Source: Clostridia bacterium (GTDB lineage Bacteria; Bacillota; Peptococcia; DRI-13; UBA5745). Taken from it: DNA of 64,000 nucleotides. The position numbers were made by a program, and so were the translations under genes. Where the stretch lies: positions 1 through 64,000 of the forward strand of contig JAHDPO010000012.1 of assembly GCA_018434325.1 (NCBI GenBank), given 5' to 3'. The notes beneath the pieces are model-generated. The model did no database searches. It saw nothing but the letters and a program-made list of their open reading frames with translations, and had not been told where the DNA came from. This document shows, piece by piece, positions 50,693 to 59,294 of the stretch (the stretch's first letter is position 1; the number at the start of each line of letters is the position of its first letter).

Positions 50693-52245
50693 TCCTTCAC
50701 CAATTCCTTTAATGCTAATGGTAGATTTTCCGCCGCCTCTCCCGCCAGGCCGCCTCTGCCACCCCAGGTATCCCGCAGATAATCACCGGCCCGGCCGTGA
50801 AGATAAACCGCTAAAACGGCGGCTTCCCTGGGCGCCAAGCCCTGGGCGATCCAGGCGGCCAAAGCGCCGGCCAGCACATCGCCGCTGCCGGCGGTGGCCA
50901 GGCTGGCGTTACCCGTAGAATTGATATACAGCCCGCCCTGGGGGTCGGCAATCAATGAAGAAGCGCCTTTCAGCACCACGACGGCGCCGTATTCTTTGGC
51001 GGCTCTGCGGGCGGCAGCCGGACGGTTCTTTTGTACTTCCGCTGCCGTTGTATCAAGCAGCATGGCCAGTTCTCCGGGATGAGGCGTCAGCACCAAGTCG
51101 CCGGCAAACTTCAGGGCAATATCCTTATCTTGAGCCAGAGCCCACAAACCGCCGGCGTCCAGCACCACCGGCTTTTGCCAGTGAGACAATACTTCTTCCA
51201 ATAGTAACGGTATGGCTTCTTCTCTGGCCAGGCCGGGGCCGAAAAGCAAAACGCTCTTCTTTGCCTCCTGGCCGAGGATCTCCCCGGCGGCGGCCACCGA
51301 TAAATGCCCCGGCTTAACCTCATCCTCCGGCAAGCCGATAGTCATACCTTCGGCAAAAGCCAGGTCAAAGCCGTCAGCCAAAGAATCCGGCAAGGCCGTG
51401 GTCACCAGGCCGGCGCCGCTGCGCATGGCGCTGCGGGCGGCCAGCAGGGCCGCTCCCGTCATGCCGCGGGAGCCGGCAACGATAAAAACATGGCCATAGT
51501 TACCCTTATGGCTGTCCTCTTTGATTTCCGGCAGCAGGCCCCGGGCAAAAGCCTTGTCCACCCATTCCGCAGGCTCATCCAGCAGCTCGATAGCCTCCCG
51601 GGGAATCGATATATCTTCTACCTTTACCTGGCCGGCGTGGCAGCGGCCGGGATGGATATACAACCCTTGCTTGCCGTAAGCAAAGGTTACCGTCTCCTGA
51701 GCCATCACCGCCATATTGCCGATTTGACCCGTACTGGCGTCGACGCCCGAAGGCACATCCACCGCGATCACTCTGGCCCGGCCTTTATTGACGGCTTCCG
51801 CCGCCAGCAGGTAGTTGTCCTGCAGGCTGCCCCGAAAGCCGTTGCCCAAAATAGCGTCCACGGCTACCGCTGCTGTTTCCAGACAGAGCTTTAAAGGATA
51901 AAAGCTGTTTTTATCCTTCAACACATACCAGCGAACTTCGGAGCTTTCGATAAAACCCCAATTATCCCTGGCGGAGCCTTGAAAATCCTCCGGGTTGCAC
52001 AACAAAAACAGCCGCACATCGGCGCCCCACTGGTGAAGGTGGCGGGCGGCCACCAGGCCGTCGCCGCCGTTATTGCCCTTGCCGGCTACAATCACCACTT
52101 GGTTTTTATCTTTATCCAAATAGCGCCAGGCCGCGGCCGCCACAGCCCGGCCGGCATTTTCCATAAGCAAAAGCTGAGGAATACGCCGCTCCTCTATGGC
52201 CCAGCTATCCATTTTAGCCATATCGGCGCCGCTTACAACCTTCAT
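50689..52245 (-). CDS. nnr: Bifunctional NAD(P)HX epimerase / dehydratase
   Basis: A 518-residue fusion. The N-terminal YjeF-type domain (about 1-215) has 'QVVIVAGKGNNGGDGLVAAR' and epimerises hydrated NAD(P)H. The C-terminal domain (about 230-510) has the ribokinase-like 'LTPHPGELAMLL' and 'TGNASLATAGSGDVLAGALA', and dehydrates it with ATP or ADP. The order and length are those of bacterial Nnr. Overlaps the amidohydrolase by four bases and shares a base with the end of glmM. Confidence 0.94.
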   Translation of the reverse strand: MKVVSGADMAKMDSWAIEERRIPQLLLMENAGRAVAAAAWRYLDKDKNQVVIVAGKGNNGGDGLVAARHLHQWGADVRLFLLCNPEDFQGSARDNWGFIESSEVRWYVLKDKNSFYPLKLCLETAAVAVDAILGNGFRGSLQDNYLLAAEAVNKGRARVIAVDVPSGVDASTGQIGNMAVMAQETVTFAYGKQGLYIHPGRCHAGQVKVEDISIPREAIELLDEPAEWVDKAFARGLLPEIKEDSHKGNYGHVFIVAGSRGMTGAALLAARSAMRSGAGLVTTALPDSLADGFDLAFAEGMTIGLPEDEVKPGHLSVAAAGEILGQEAKKSVLLFGPGLAREEAIPLLLEEVLSHWQKPVVLDAGGLWALAQDKDIALKFAGDLVLTPHPGELAMLLDTTAAEVQKNRPAAARRAAKEYGAVVVLKGASSLIADPQGGLYINSTGNASLATAGSGDVLAGALAAWIAQGLAPREAAVLAVYLHGRAGDYLRDTWGGRGGLAGEAAENLPLALKELVKE

Positions 52246-53585
52246 TATCGGCCTCCTTGTTCCCGGCTGATAACGGCGGCCAGCTTTTGGGCCAGCTCCT
52301 CCAATTCTTCCTTATCAGGGCCTTCCGCCATCACCCGAATCTTTGCTTCCGTACCGGAGGGCCGCACCAGCAGCCTGCCCCGGCCATCCAACATATCCTC
52401 CGCCTCTTTGCGGGCCGCCAATATAGCCGGGTTTTTGTCCCAGCCTTCTTTGGTCTCTACGGGCACATTGACGATGACCTGAGGGAACCGCTCCATCTGG
52501 CTTGCCAGCTCCGCCAGGGATTTATCCGTCTCTTTCATCACTTCAAGGAGAGCCAGGGCGCTGAGGATACCGTCGCCGGTGGTGGCGGCATTCGTTAAAA
52601 TAATATGGCCCGACTGTTCGCCGCCCAAAAGGGCGCCTTTGGCCAGCATTTCCTGAAGGACAAAGCGATCGCCTACCGGCGTCTCCAGCACATTGATGCC
52701 GGCCCGGTTGAAGGCCTGCTTTAAACCCAGATTGCTCATCACCGTTACCACAGCCTGGCCTTTCAGCTCTCCCCGCTCCTCTAAATGGAGACCCAGAGCC
52801 ACAATGATCTGGTCGCCGTCCACATCCCGGCCCAAATGATCGACGGCCATCAAGCGGTCGGCGTCGCCGTCAAAGGCAACTCCCACATGGGCCTTAAATT
52901 TAAGCACCGCTTCCTGCAAGCTCTCCAAATGAGTGGAGCCGCACTTTTCATTGATATTCCAGCCATCGGGCTGATCGTGGATGCTGATAACCTGGGCGCC
53001 CGCCTGCCGCAGAGCTTTGGGGCCCAACTCGCTGGCCGCACCGTTGGCGCAATCGGCCACCACCACCAGTCCTTCCAGGGAACAATTCAGCGTGCTGACT
53101 AAGAAGTCTACATAACGGTCGGCGCCATCAGGAAGAGGCTTTACCCAGCCCACAGTCTGTCCGATAGGCCGCTCCTCCGGCTTAGGCGGATCGTCAATCA
53201 GAATCTCCACCGCCTCCACTACGTCGTCGGATAATTTGTAGCCTTCGTGACCAAAAAACTTGATCCCGTTGTCCTCAGCAGGATTGTGGGAGGCCGATAC
53301 TACCGCTCCGGCACAGCCTTCTATAGTCCTGGCCAAATAAGCCACCGCCGGCGTAGTCAAAAGGCCGCCGTCAAAAACGTTAACGCCGGCGGAGCAAAAG
53401 CCGGCAGTCAAAGCCCCTTGCAGCATCTGTCCGGAAAGCCTGGTATCCCGGCCCACCACCATGGTATGGGCCAAGCCTTTTTGTTTTAATACTGTACCGG
53501 TAGCCAGCCCCAATCGAAAAGCCAACTCGGGAGTTAATTCTCTGTTGGCAATACCTCTTACTCCGTCTGTTCCAAAATAACGCAT
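52245..53585 (-). CDS. glmM: Phosphoglucosamine mutase GlmM
   Basis: A 446-residue protein, start ATG 53585 behind AAAGGAGGACGGAAT. It interconverts glucosamine-6-phosphate and glucosamine-1-phosphate for peptidoglycan precursors. Opening MRYFGTDGVRG; phosphoserine in 'GAVVSASHNPAEDNGIKFFG'; metal aspartates in 'VAFDGDADRLMAVD'; sugar-binding 'GEQSGHIILTNAATTGDG'; phosphate-binding 'VRPSGTEAKIRVMAEG'. The order cdaA-cdaR-glmM is conserved in Bacillota, where GlmM can bind and inhibit CdaA. Confidence 0.97.
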   Translation of the reverse strand: MRYFGTDGVRGIANRELTPELAFRLGLATGTVLKQKGLAHTMVVGRDTRLSGQMLQGALTAGFCSAGVNVFDGGLLTTPAVAYLARTIEGCAGAVVSASHNPAEDNGIKFFGHEGYKLSDDVVEAVEILIDDPPKPEERPIGQTVGWVKPLPDGADRYVDFLVSTLNCSLEGLVVVADCANGAASELGPKALRQAGAQVISIHDQPDGWNINEKCGSTHLESLQEAVLKFKAHVGVAFDGDADRLMAVDHLGRDVDGDQIIVALGLHLEERGELKGQAVVTVMSNLGLKQAFNRAGINVLETPVGDRFVLQEMLAKGALLGGEQSGHIILTNAATTGDGILSALALLEVMKETDKSLAELASQMERFPQVIVNVPVETKEGWDKNPAILAARKEAEDMLDGRGRLLVRPSGTEAKIRVMAEGPDKEELEELAQKLAAVISREQGGR

Positions 53586-53598
53586 ATTCCGTCCTCCT

Positions 53599-54810
53599 TT
53601 AATTTGAATAGAGCCTGATGATCTGGGGACTGACTTCCACAACCTGATATTCTGCCGGATACTCCAGCATGACGTTATAATCCCGGGTATCGGCAGGCTG
53701 CCCGGCCAAGTCTACATATGCCCTGATGTCGATCCTATACTCGCCGCCGCTGGAGGCATTAGCAAAGACTTGAGGATAAGCGGCTAACGTCACATCAACA
53801 GTGGGAGGAATGGTACCGTAACTCATGCCGGCAGGGCCGTTGCGCACTTCGACGGGAATACCCTCAAAGGTACGCCGGGTCAGGTTTTCTTCGATTCTGA
53901 TGGTGATTTCCACTTCATTGCCATCCAGCACCTCCACATTGGAAGGCACCAGCAGCTTGACGGAACCGTGGAAGCTTTCCGTCAGGGTGGCTAAATCAAT
54001 AGGCTCCGTAGTCAGAGAATCGATCTTGCTGATCACCGCATAAGAGCCGGTGATTTTTACGGTGGAGGGCTGTACTTCCACACCGGTCACCACGTATTTT
54101 TCATCTATAGTACCGGAAAGCGCCGTGCGAACAGAGACGCTTTTGGAGGACAGGTTTTCTGTAACCACCACATGGACCGATACTTCCTTTGCCGAAAGGT
54201 TGAGACGGCTATCCTGAATCTCCTGCCATTCTTTGTCGAAAAGCACTACCGGCAGACTGCCCTGGAAATCGCTGTTTCTGCCGGTAAGATCCAGGCTTAC
54301 CTGAGCAGCTTCCACCTGATCCAAAACCCGCTGAGGTCCGGTAACCACTATAGACGCAGGATTTACCACCGGCTCCAGGCTGCCATAGCCTTCGGCCACG
54401 GTATTGGAGGTGCGGCAAACCACCGGCAGGTTTTTCGTCCCCAGTTCGTCTACCGTCAGCTCGATATATTCCGGCTTGATGTAGACTAAATTGAGCCCGC
54501 TGGGCAGAGAATACTGCACCTTATAAGTAGCCGTCCCCGGTTCGGCCCCCCGCAGGTCCACCGACGCCTTCACATCCCGGGCAAAGGCGGTATTGATGGC
54601 GGAACGGTAGCCATTGACCCGTATTTCCACAGGCCCCGGTTCTTTTTCCAAAAGCATGCCCTCCGGCAGACTGCTAACGGCCACGTTGACATTATTATAG
54701 GTTTTTTCCGACACCGGGTTTTCGGAGCTATCCACATAAAACAGTAAAAAGATAGCCAAAACCATTGCCAATATGCCATAAAATATGTTGCTGTCAAGAA
54801 ATCTTTTCAT
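53599..54810 (-). CDS. cdaR: CdaA regulatory protein CdaR (YbbR)
   Basis: A 403-residue protein with one N-terminal membrane helix (about 8-25) and four YbbR-type beta repeats outside the membrane ('VNVAVSSLPEGMLLEKEPGP', 'IELTVDELGTKNLPVVCR', 'VEVQPSTVKITGSY', 'FEGIPVEVRN'). YbbR proteins bind and modulate the membrane cyclase CdaA. Ribosome site AGGAAGGAACA; nine bases after cdaA. Confidence 0.93.
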   Translation of the reverse strand: MKRFLDSNIFYGILAMVLAIFLLFYVDSSENPVSEKTYNNVNVAVSSLPEGMLLEKEPGPVEIRVNGYRSAINTAFARDVKASVDLRGAEPGTATYKVQYSLPSGLNLVYIKPEYIELTVDELGTKNLPVVCRTSNTVAEGYGSLEPVVNPASIVVTGPQRVLDQVEAAQVSLDLTGRNSDFQGSLPVVLFDKEWQEIQDSRLNLSAKEVSVHVVVTENLSSKSVSVRTALSGTIDEKYVVTGVEVQPSTVKITGSYAVISKIDSLTTEPIDLATLTESFHGSVKLLVPSNVEVLDGNEVEITIRIEENLTRRTFEGIPVEVRNGPAGMSYGTIPPTVDVTLAAYPQVFANASSGGEYRIDIRAYVDLAGQPADTRDYNVMLEYPAEYQVVEVSPQIIRLYSN

Positions 54811-54819
54811 TGTTCCTTC

Positions 54820-55641
54820 CTACTTCTTCTTGATACTTTTGCGCACAAAGGATAAAAAAGAAAAAGCATTGGCATTTTTGGGCGTTTGAAAGCGCTCCAG
54901 CAGCATATCCCGCAAGGTGCTGTCACTGAGGTAACGGGTCATTCTGCCTTCCTCCACCACACTGATAACGCCGGTTTCTTCCGATACCACAATAATGAAA
55001 GCATCGGATTGCTCCGACAGACCTAAGGCCGCCCGGTGCCTGGTGCCCAGGCTTTTACTGATATTGGGGTTTTCCGATAAAGGTAAAAAGCAGCCGGCGG
55101 CATAAATCTTGTCGCCCCGGATGATGGTGGCCCCGTCATGCAAAGAAGCTTTAGGGAAAAAGATATTTTCCAAAAGCTCGCAGGAGATGTCGGCATTGAC
55201 CAACACGCCGGTATCGCCGTAATCGCTGAGCCCCGTTTCCCTCTCCAGCACCAGCAGAACGCCTACCTGGTTTTTGGCCATGATCCTGACGGCCCGGATG
55301 ATTTCTTCCACCATCCGTTCAAAGGTGGCCCTATCGATGATCTGGTGGCCAAAAAGGCTTCCCTGGCCCAGCCGCTCCAGCACCTTCCTCAGCTCCGGCT
55401 GAAAAACAATGGGCAAAGCCACAATCAATACCGTCTGCAATTGGGACAACAACCAGCTGACGGTCTGCAACTGCATTAAATTGCTGATAAAAGCCACAAC
55501 CAATAAAACCAGGACCCCTTTTAGCAGCTGGATAGCCCTGGTCTGGCGGATCATCATCATCATTTTATAAAATACATAAGAAACAATGATAATATCAATG
55601 GCGTTTCTTATGGTGATGAAATTCATAATCCTATCGAACAT
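54820..55641 (-). CDS. cdaA: Diadenylate cyclase CdaA
   Basis: A 273-residue protein with three N-terminal membrane helices and a DAC domain. Catalytic motifs are 'SLHDGATIIRGDKIYAAGC' (DGA) and 'LGTRHRAALGLSEQSDA' (RHR). It makes c-di-AMP from ATP. It is the first gene of the nine-gene leftward operon, so the promoter lies in 55642-55770. There is an AT-rich divergent gap to the DUF881 gene. Confidence 0.96.
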   Translation of the reverse strand: MFDRIMNFITIRNAIDIIIVSYVFYKMMMMIRQTRAIQLLKGVLVLLVVAFISNLMQLQTVSWLLSQLQTVLIVALPIVFQPELRKVLERLGQGSLFGHQIIDRATFERMVEEIIRAVRIMAKNQVGVLLVLERETGLSDYGDTGVLVNADISCELLENIFFPKASLHDGATIIRGDKIYAAGCFLPLSENPNISKSLGTRHRAALGLSEQSDAFIIVVSEETGVISVVEEGRMTRYLSDSTLRDMLLERFQTPKNANAFSFLSFVRKSIKKK

Positions 55642-55773
55642 AAATCGGTCTCCTCAATGCCGTATCATCTATATTCATTTTAACATATTTTATCAGTTTT
55701 ATCTCTTATTTTTATTTTAACCATATGGTATAATCTATACTATAATATAGTTTATTAAGCGAATCGTAAAGTC

Positions 55774-56505
55774 ATGTTTTTTGTGAGGTTTGCCTTGAAG
55801 AAAAAATTAACAGCTATTCTGACGCTGACCCTGGCCTGCTTTTTGATCGGCTGCCTGTTTTCCCTGCATCAGAGCACCGCATCCGGCAGCAACCAGAGTG
55901 CGGCCCTCAGTGAACGCATGGATAATCTCGTCTCCACCATTTCCGATTTGGAAAGGGAAATTGCCGCTTACGAAGGCTTGATTGAGCAGTACCGGACGGA
56001 GCTGGCGGCTATGGACAGCGGCCATCAGACGGCGGCTATTCAGGCTCTCCAGGAGGATTTGAAGATGGCCCAGCTCAGGGCCGGCCTGACCCAGGTCACC
56101 GGCAAGGGCATCGAAATCATCCTGGACGACAACTATGAAGGCCTGCGGGAAAACCCCGGCGGCGACCCTAATCATTACATCATCCATTATGAGGATCTGC
56201 TGTCCATCGTCTCCGACCTGAAATCTGCCGGCGCTGAGGCTATTGCCATCAATGACCAGCGGCTGATCGGCACTACGGAGCTGCGCTGCGTGGGCAATGT
56301 GATCCTGGTCAATACCACCCGCCTGGCGCCGCCCTTCGTGATCCAGGCCATCGGCAACCCGTCCATCCTCTGGGATACCGTGGCCCACGGCCGGTATGAT
56401 TATTTACGGCTCAACCATTTCCCCGTAAGCCTGGAGGTTGGGGATAGCCTGGTTTTGCCGGCTTACAAAGGCGAATTACAATTTGTTCATGCCAAATTGC
56501 TTTAA
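55774..56505 (+). CDS. DUF881 protein with coiled coil (first copy)
   Basis: A 243-residue frame; ATG 55774, or TTG 55795 with GTGAGG in front (then 236 residues). An N-terminal membrane anchor (about 10-30) is followed by a coiled coil (about 45-98, 'ERMDNLVSTISDLEREIAAY') and the DUF881 domain ('GKGIEIILDDNYEG', 'NDQRLIGTTELRCVGNVILV', 'APPFVIQAIGNPSILW'). Such proteins lie near the division genes in Bacillota; function unknown. Upstream, two TATAAT boxes at about 55728 and 55740 face this gene. Confidence 0.85.
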   Translation: MFFVRFALKKKLTAILTLTLACFLIGCLFSLHQSTASGSNQSAALSERMDNLVSTISDLEREIAAYEGLIEQYRTELAAMDSGHQTAAIQALQEDLKMAQLRAGLTQVTGKGIEIILDDNYEGLRENPGGDPNHYIIHYEDLLSIVSDLKSAGAEAIAINDQRLIGTTELRCVGNVILVNTTRLAPPFVIQAIGNPSILWDTVAHGRYDYLRLNHFPVSLEVGDSLVLPAYKGELQFVHAKLL

Positions 56506-56530
56506 AGTCAGCTAGAATGTTTTAAGTTTT

Positions 56531-56790
56531 GGCGGGAGTTTTCCGTCAGACAAGGCGGCGGCTTCTACGAAACCCAATCTGCTATCCGTAAATATTAGGA
56601 ACGCAGATGTTCAACAGAACTGAGGGAGCGTACATCGGGTACGTGACCGAAGGGCTGGAGGCTGCCAACGCAAATTCCTACGGAACCAATCCGCTATCCG
56701 TAGGTACTCAGGGCGCGGATGTCTGGCGGAAAACTCCCGCCAGTCCTACGGACTCAATCTGCTATCCGTAGATACTTAGTACGCAGATGT
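56531..56790 (+). ncRNA. Three tandem pseudoknot-like repeats in front of sbp
   Basis: A 36-base unit occurs at 56575-56610, 56687-56722 and 56755-56790 (consensus CAATCTGCTATCCGTA then TACTTAG..CGCAGATGT). In each, ATCTGC pairs with GCAGAT; in the second the stem changes to ATCCGC with GCGGAT, a compensatory change. A second stem interleaves: CCTACGGA with TCCGTAGG (second copy, 56677-56684 with 56697-56704), CTACGGA with TCCGTAG (third), and a weaker form in the first. The order (5' of stem 1, 5' of stem 2, 3' of stem 1, 3' of stem 2) is that of an H-type pseudoknot. A 21-base inverted repeat (56531-56551 with 56721-56741, one mismatch) encloses the first two copies. The third ends directly at the sbp ribosome site (AGGGAGG, 56791-56797). 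Confidence 0.65.
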
Positions 56791-56807
56791 AGGGAGGAAC
56801 GTATTAA

Positions 56808-57233
56808 ATGTGGTGGCTCATCCCCGTCATCGGGCTGGCTCTTGGAATCTATTCGGGGCAGTTTTTACATATTGAGATACCGGCGGAAATGGTCAAATAC
56901 CTGTCCATTGCCATTATGGCGGCTTTAGACTCTGTCTTCGGAGGCATCAGATCCCTTTACGAGAAGAAATTTGACGGCCTGATGATGATGACGGGCTTTT
57001 TTACCAATGCCCTTTTGGCTGCCGCTCTGGCCTATATCGGCGATATGCTGGGCGTAGACTTATATTATGCGGCCGTCTTTGCCTTCGGCGTCCGGCTTTT
57101 CAGCAATCTTTCGATGATCCGCCATTATATAATCAGCGGCCTGCGGGAAAAAGACCGTTTATACCGCCTGGCCCGCCAGGAAAAAAAGGCTGCCGCCAAG
57201 CCTGATCTCATCAAGGGGGAGGGGGACCTGTGA
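56808..57233 (+). CDS. sbp: Small basic protein Sbp (DUF1290)
   Basis: A 141-residue membrane protein with an N-terminal pair of helices and a helix hairpin later, family start 'WWLIPVIGLALGIYSGQFL' and motif 'LDSVFGGIRSLYEKKFDG'. In Bacillus it is encoded beside ylxX/ylxW (DUF881) and the division genes. The ribosome site is AGGGAGGAACG. The C-terminus is basic and overlaps the next gene by four bases. Confidence 0.93.
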   Translation: MWWLIPVIGLALGIYSGQFLHIEIPAEMVKYLSIAIMAALDSVFGGIRSLYEKKFDGLMMMTGFFTNALLAAALAYIGDMLGVDLYYAAVFAFGVRLFSNLSMIRHYIISGLREKDRLYRLARQEKKAAAKPDLIKGEGDL

Positions 57234-57973
57234 CCGCTCCGTTAAGAAACATGCTGGCTTTCTTCTGCGCCATGGCAGTCCTTGGCCTTTCGCTCTCCGT
57301 CCAGTTCAAAGCCCAAAATTCTCCTGACCGGGAGCTTTACCAGCAAAGGCAGGAGAATCTTATCGTCATGGTCAAAAACCTCACGGAAAAGCGGCAGCGG
57401 CTGGGCCAGGAGATGTCGGATCTTTCTTCTCAGCTTTACGACCGCCGCAATGCTTTTGAAGACGAGTCCCTGACGATCAAATCTTTGGAACAGCAGCTGG
57501 CCCGTCTGGAAATCGCCAATGGCACCAGGCCTATTACCGGCCAGGGTTTGGAGATCCAATTTCAGGCTACCTCCGCCGTACAATACACCGACCTGATCGT
57601 CCTTATCAACGAGCTTTGGGCTGCCGGCGCCGAGGCGATAGCCGTAGGCGGCTACCGCCTTAATGCCAACAGCTACATTTTCTATAGCGATTCACCGGAG
57701 GGACGTCTCATCTCCGTTAACAACAGCCCCGTCCCTCTGCCGCTGCGGGTTCAGGCCATCGGCAACGCCGGCAGTCTGGAAAGAGGCCTCACTTTGCCCG
57801 GCGGCTTCATGGATATCATGATGTACAACAAAATTTACCCCACATTGCGCCAAAAAGAAAGTCTGGATCTGCCTGCAGTAACCAGCCCTCCTCTATATTA
57901 TTATTTAAGCGCTTATACCGCTCCTGCTCCTGCCGCTGCCGCTACCGGGCAAGCCAAAAACGCGACCCGCTGA
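57230..57973 (+). CDS. DUF881 protein (second copy)
   Basis: A 247-residue protein starting with GTG 57230. A membrane anchor (about 8-26), a coiled coil (about 36-88) and a DUF881 domain ('GQGLEIQFQATSAVQYTDLI', 'GGYRLNANSYIFYSD', 'PLPLRVQAIGNAGSLERG') mirror the first copy. The tail is Ala/Pro-rich. Bacillus also has two DUF881 genes flanking sbp. Translationally coupled to sbp. Confidence 0.88.
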   Translation: MTAPLRNMLAFFCAMAVLGLSLSVQFKAQNSPDRELYQQRQENLIVMVKNLTEKRQRLGQEMSDLSSQLYDRRNAFEDESLTIKSLEQQLARLEIANGTRPITGQGLEIQFQATSAVQYTDLIVLINELWAAGAEAIAVGGYRLNANSYIFYSDSPEGRLISVNNSPVPLPLRVQAIGNAGSLERGLTLPGGFMDIMMYNKIYPTLRQKESLDLPAVTSPPLYYYLSAYTAPAPAAAATGQAKNATR

Positions 57974-58057
57974 TCTGCCAGTACAACCGCTTACAGGCTG
58001 ACCTCCCCCAAGTATAACCGGAGTCCCCGCAGATAAGACGGGACAAATGAAAAAGAC

Positions 58058-58095
58058 GACGGCCCCTTTTCTGCGTCGGGCAGAAGGGGGCCGTC
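58058..58095. terminator. Bidirectional terminator of the DUF881/sbp operon
   Basis: GACGGCCCC (58058-58066) with an extension CTTTTCTGC pairs with GCAGAAG and GGGGCCGTC (58087-58095). U-runs follow on both strands (TGTTTTTCG rightward, GTCTTTTTC leftward). It separates the rightward operon from the leftward DUF3343 gene. Confidence 0.88.
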
Positions 58096-58135
58096 TGTTT
58101 TTCGATAGGCTGCTCAGGGGTTTTACGGGCTGCAT

Positions 58136-58402
58136 TTACATAGGGTTGGCAATAGGCTTGCCGTCCGACATGCGCACGAAGTAGAAGCGGTATTGATCCC
58201 GGGGAACCGGCCCCGATTCAACCGCCCAGCGCACAGCCGCCAAATCCGCTTGGGGTATACGCAGCGATGTGCTGCAGCTGGTGCTCAATATCCGCAAAGT
58301 GGGCATCGGCCGCAAGGAAAAGCCTTTCCCTGCCAAGTACTTTTGCATAACTGCCGCCCCGTGGCCGCTATAAAACACAAGAGCGTAGAAGCGTTCTTCC
58401 AT
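58136..58402 (-). CDS. DUF3343 protein, putative Se/S carrier
   Basis: An 88-residue protein. The family motif is 'FYALVFYSGHGAAVMQKYLA' followed by 'LSTSCSTSLRI', in which the cysteine of 'SC[GS]' is conserved. DUF3343 proteins are small, found beside selenium and sulfur-metabolism genes, and are proposed to carry sulfur or selenium on that cysteine. No such gene is next to it here. Confidence 0.7.
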   Translation of the reverse strand: MEERFYALVFYSGHGAAVMQKYLAGKGFSLRPMPTLRILSTSCSTSLRIPQADLAAVRWAVESGPVPRDQYRFYFVRMSDGKPIANPM

Positions 58403-58585
58403 TGGGGTTTTCTCGTCCCTTTCCTTATTTCATTTAGGAAATTCTCCCAAATTACTCTATGCAGCCAAAAGCCATTTGGCTATTGTTTTTACAAAAAGAT
58501 GATGCTATAGTGAAGCTATCTCTCAATTTTTCCCACAATACGACAGCCTGCTATTGTCACTCGTTGCAAAAGGCGGTGTTACATA

Positions 58586-59083
58586 TTGGATTTTGCGGAA
58601 TTATATAGAAGTCATTTTATGACAGTTTATAGGCTTTGCTTGGTTCATTTTAAGAAATCGGATTTAGCTATGGAAGTCACCCAGGAGGCTTTCGTCAGAT
58701 CCCTGGAGAAATTACCTGATTTGCGAAATGAAGAGAAATTCCTTTCTTGGGTATCCTCTATAGCCATCAACTACGGCCGCAACAAAATCAAACTGGACAG
58801 CATGAGATATAACGAGCTGCCACCCTTGGAGCTCATGGAGCAAGCTTGGGATTCCTTCGATCCCGATGAGCTGGATTTTGAAGACGTCAATTTCATCCGC
58901 CGTTGGATTTTGACCCTTCCCGAATCGGATCAGCAGCTGCTCCTCATGAAATACTATTACACAATGAGTGATAAAGAAATCAGCGAGCAGGCAGAAAGAC
59001 CCGTTGGTTCTATAAAGCGGCGGTTATCTCATCTGAAACAAAAGCTGGAACAGGCAATGACTCAGGATCTATCCATCAAATGA
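58586..59083 (+). CDS. ECF-type sigma-70 factor
   Basis: A 165-residue protein starting with TTG 58586 (AAGGCGGTG upstream). Region 2 is 'FAELYRSHFMTVYRLCLVHF' and 'AMEVTQEAFVRSLEKLPDL'; region 4 is 'LTLPESDQQLLLMKYYYTMS' then 'DKEISEQAERPVGSIKRRLS'. No anti-sigma gene is adjacent, which is unusual for this type. It is followed by its own terminator, so it is a single-gene unit. Confidence 0.9.
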   Translation: MDFAELYRSHFMTVYRLCLVHFKKSDLAMEVTQEAFVRSLEKLPDLRNEEKFLSWVSSIAINYGRNKIKLDSMRYNELPPLELMEQAWDSFDPDELDFEDVNFIRRWILTLPESDQQLLLMKYYYTMSDKEISEQAERPVGSIKRRLSHLKQKLEQAMTQDLSIK

Positions 59084-59122
59084 CTTTGGCAAAGCAGTAA
59101 AACAAATCATGATCAGCACTGC

Positions 59123-59175
59123 AAGGGGTGTCTCAAAACAGCGTTTCTTCTCTGTTTTGAGATACCCCCTTTTGT
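59123..59175 (+). terminator. Terminator of the sigma-factor gene
   Basis: GGGGTGTCTCAAAACAG (59125-59141) pairs with CTGTTTTGAGATACCCC (59152-59168), with one mismatch; the plus strand continues CCTTTTGTTTTT. It lies about 40 bases after the stop. Confidence 0.88.
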
Positions 59176-59294
59176 TTTTCAATGACCGAAAAAGGAAATA
59201 TTCCATGGCGTATTGAAGAATTTTCCTGATTATGTTATTATTTTCACATAGGCCTGTTCAAGGCATTCGATTATATAAAAAAGGGGGTTATTTT

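Noticed and set aside
56575-56790. CRISPR array
   Set aside because: Only three units of 36 bases with unequal gaps (76 and 32 bases), inner complementarity and a directly following ribosome site; no cas genes nearby.
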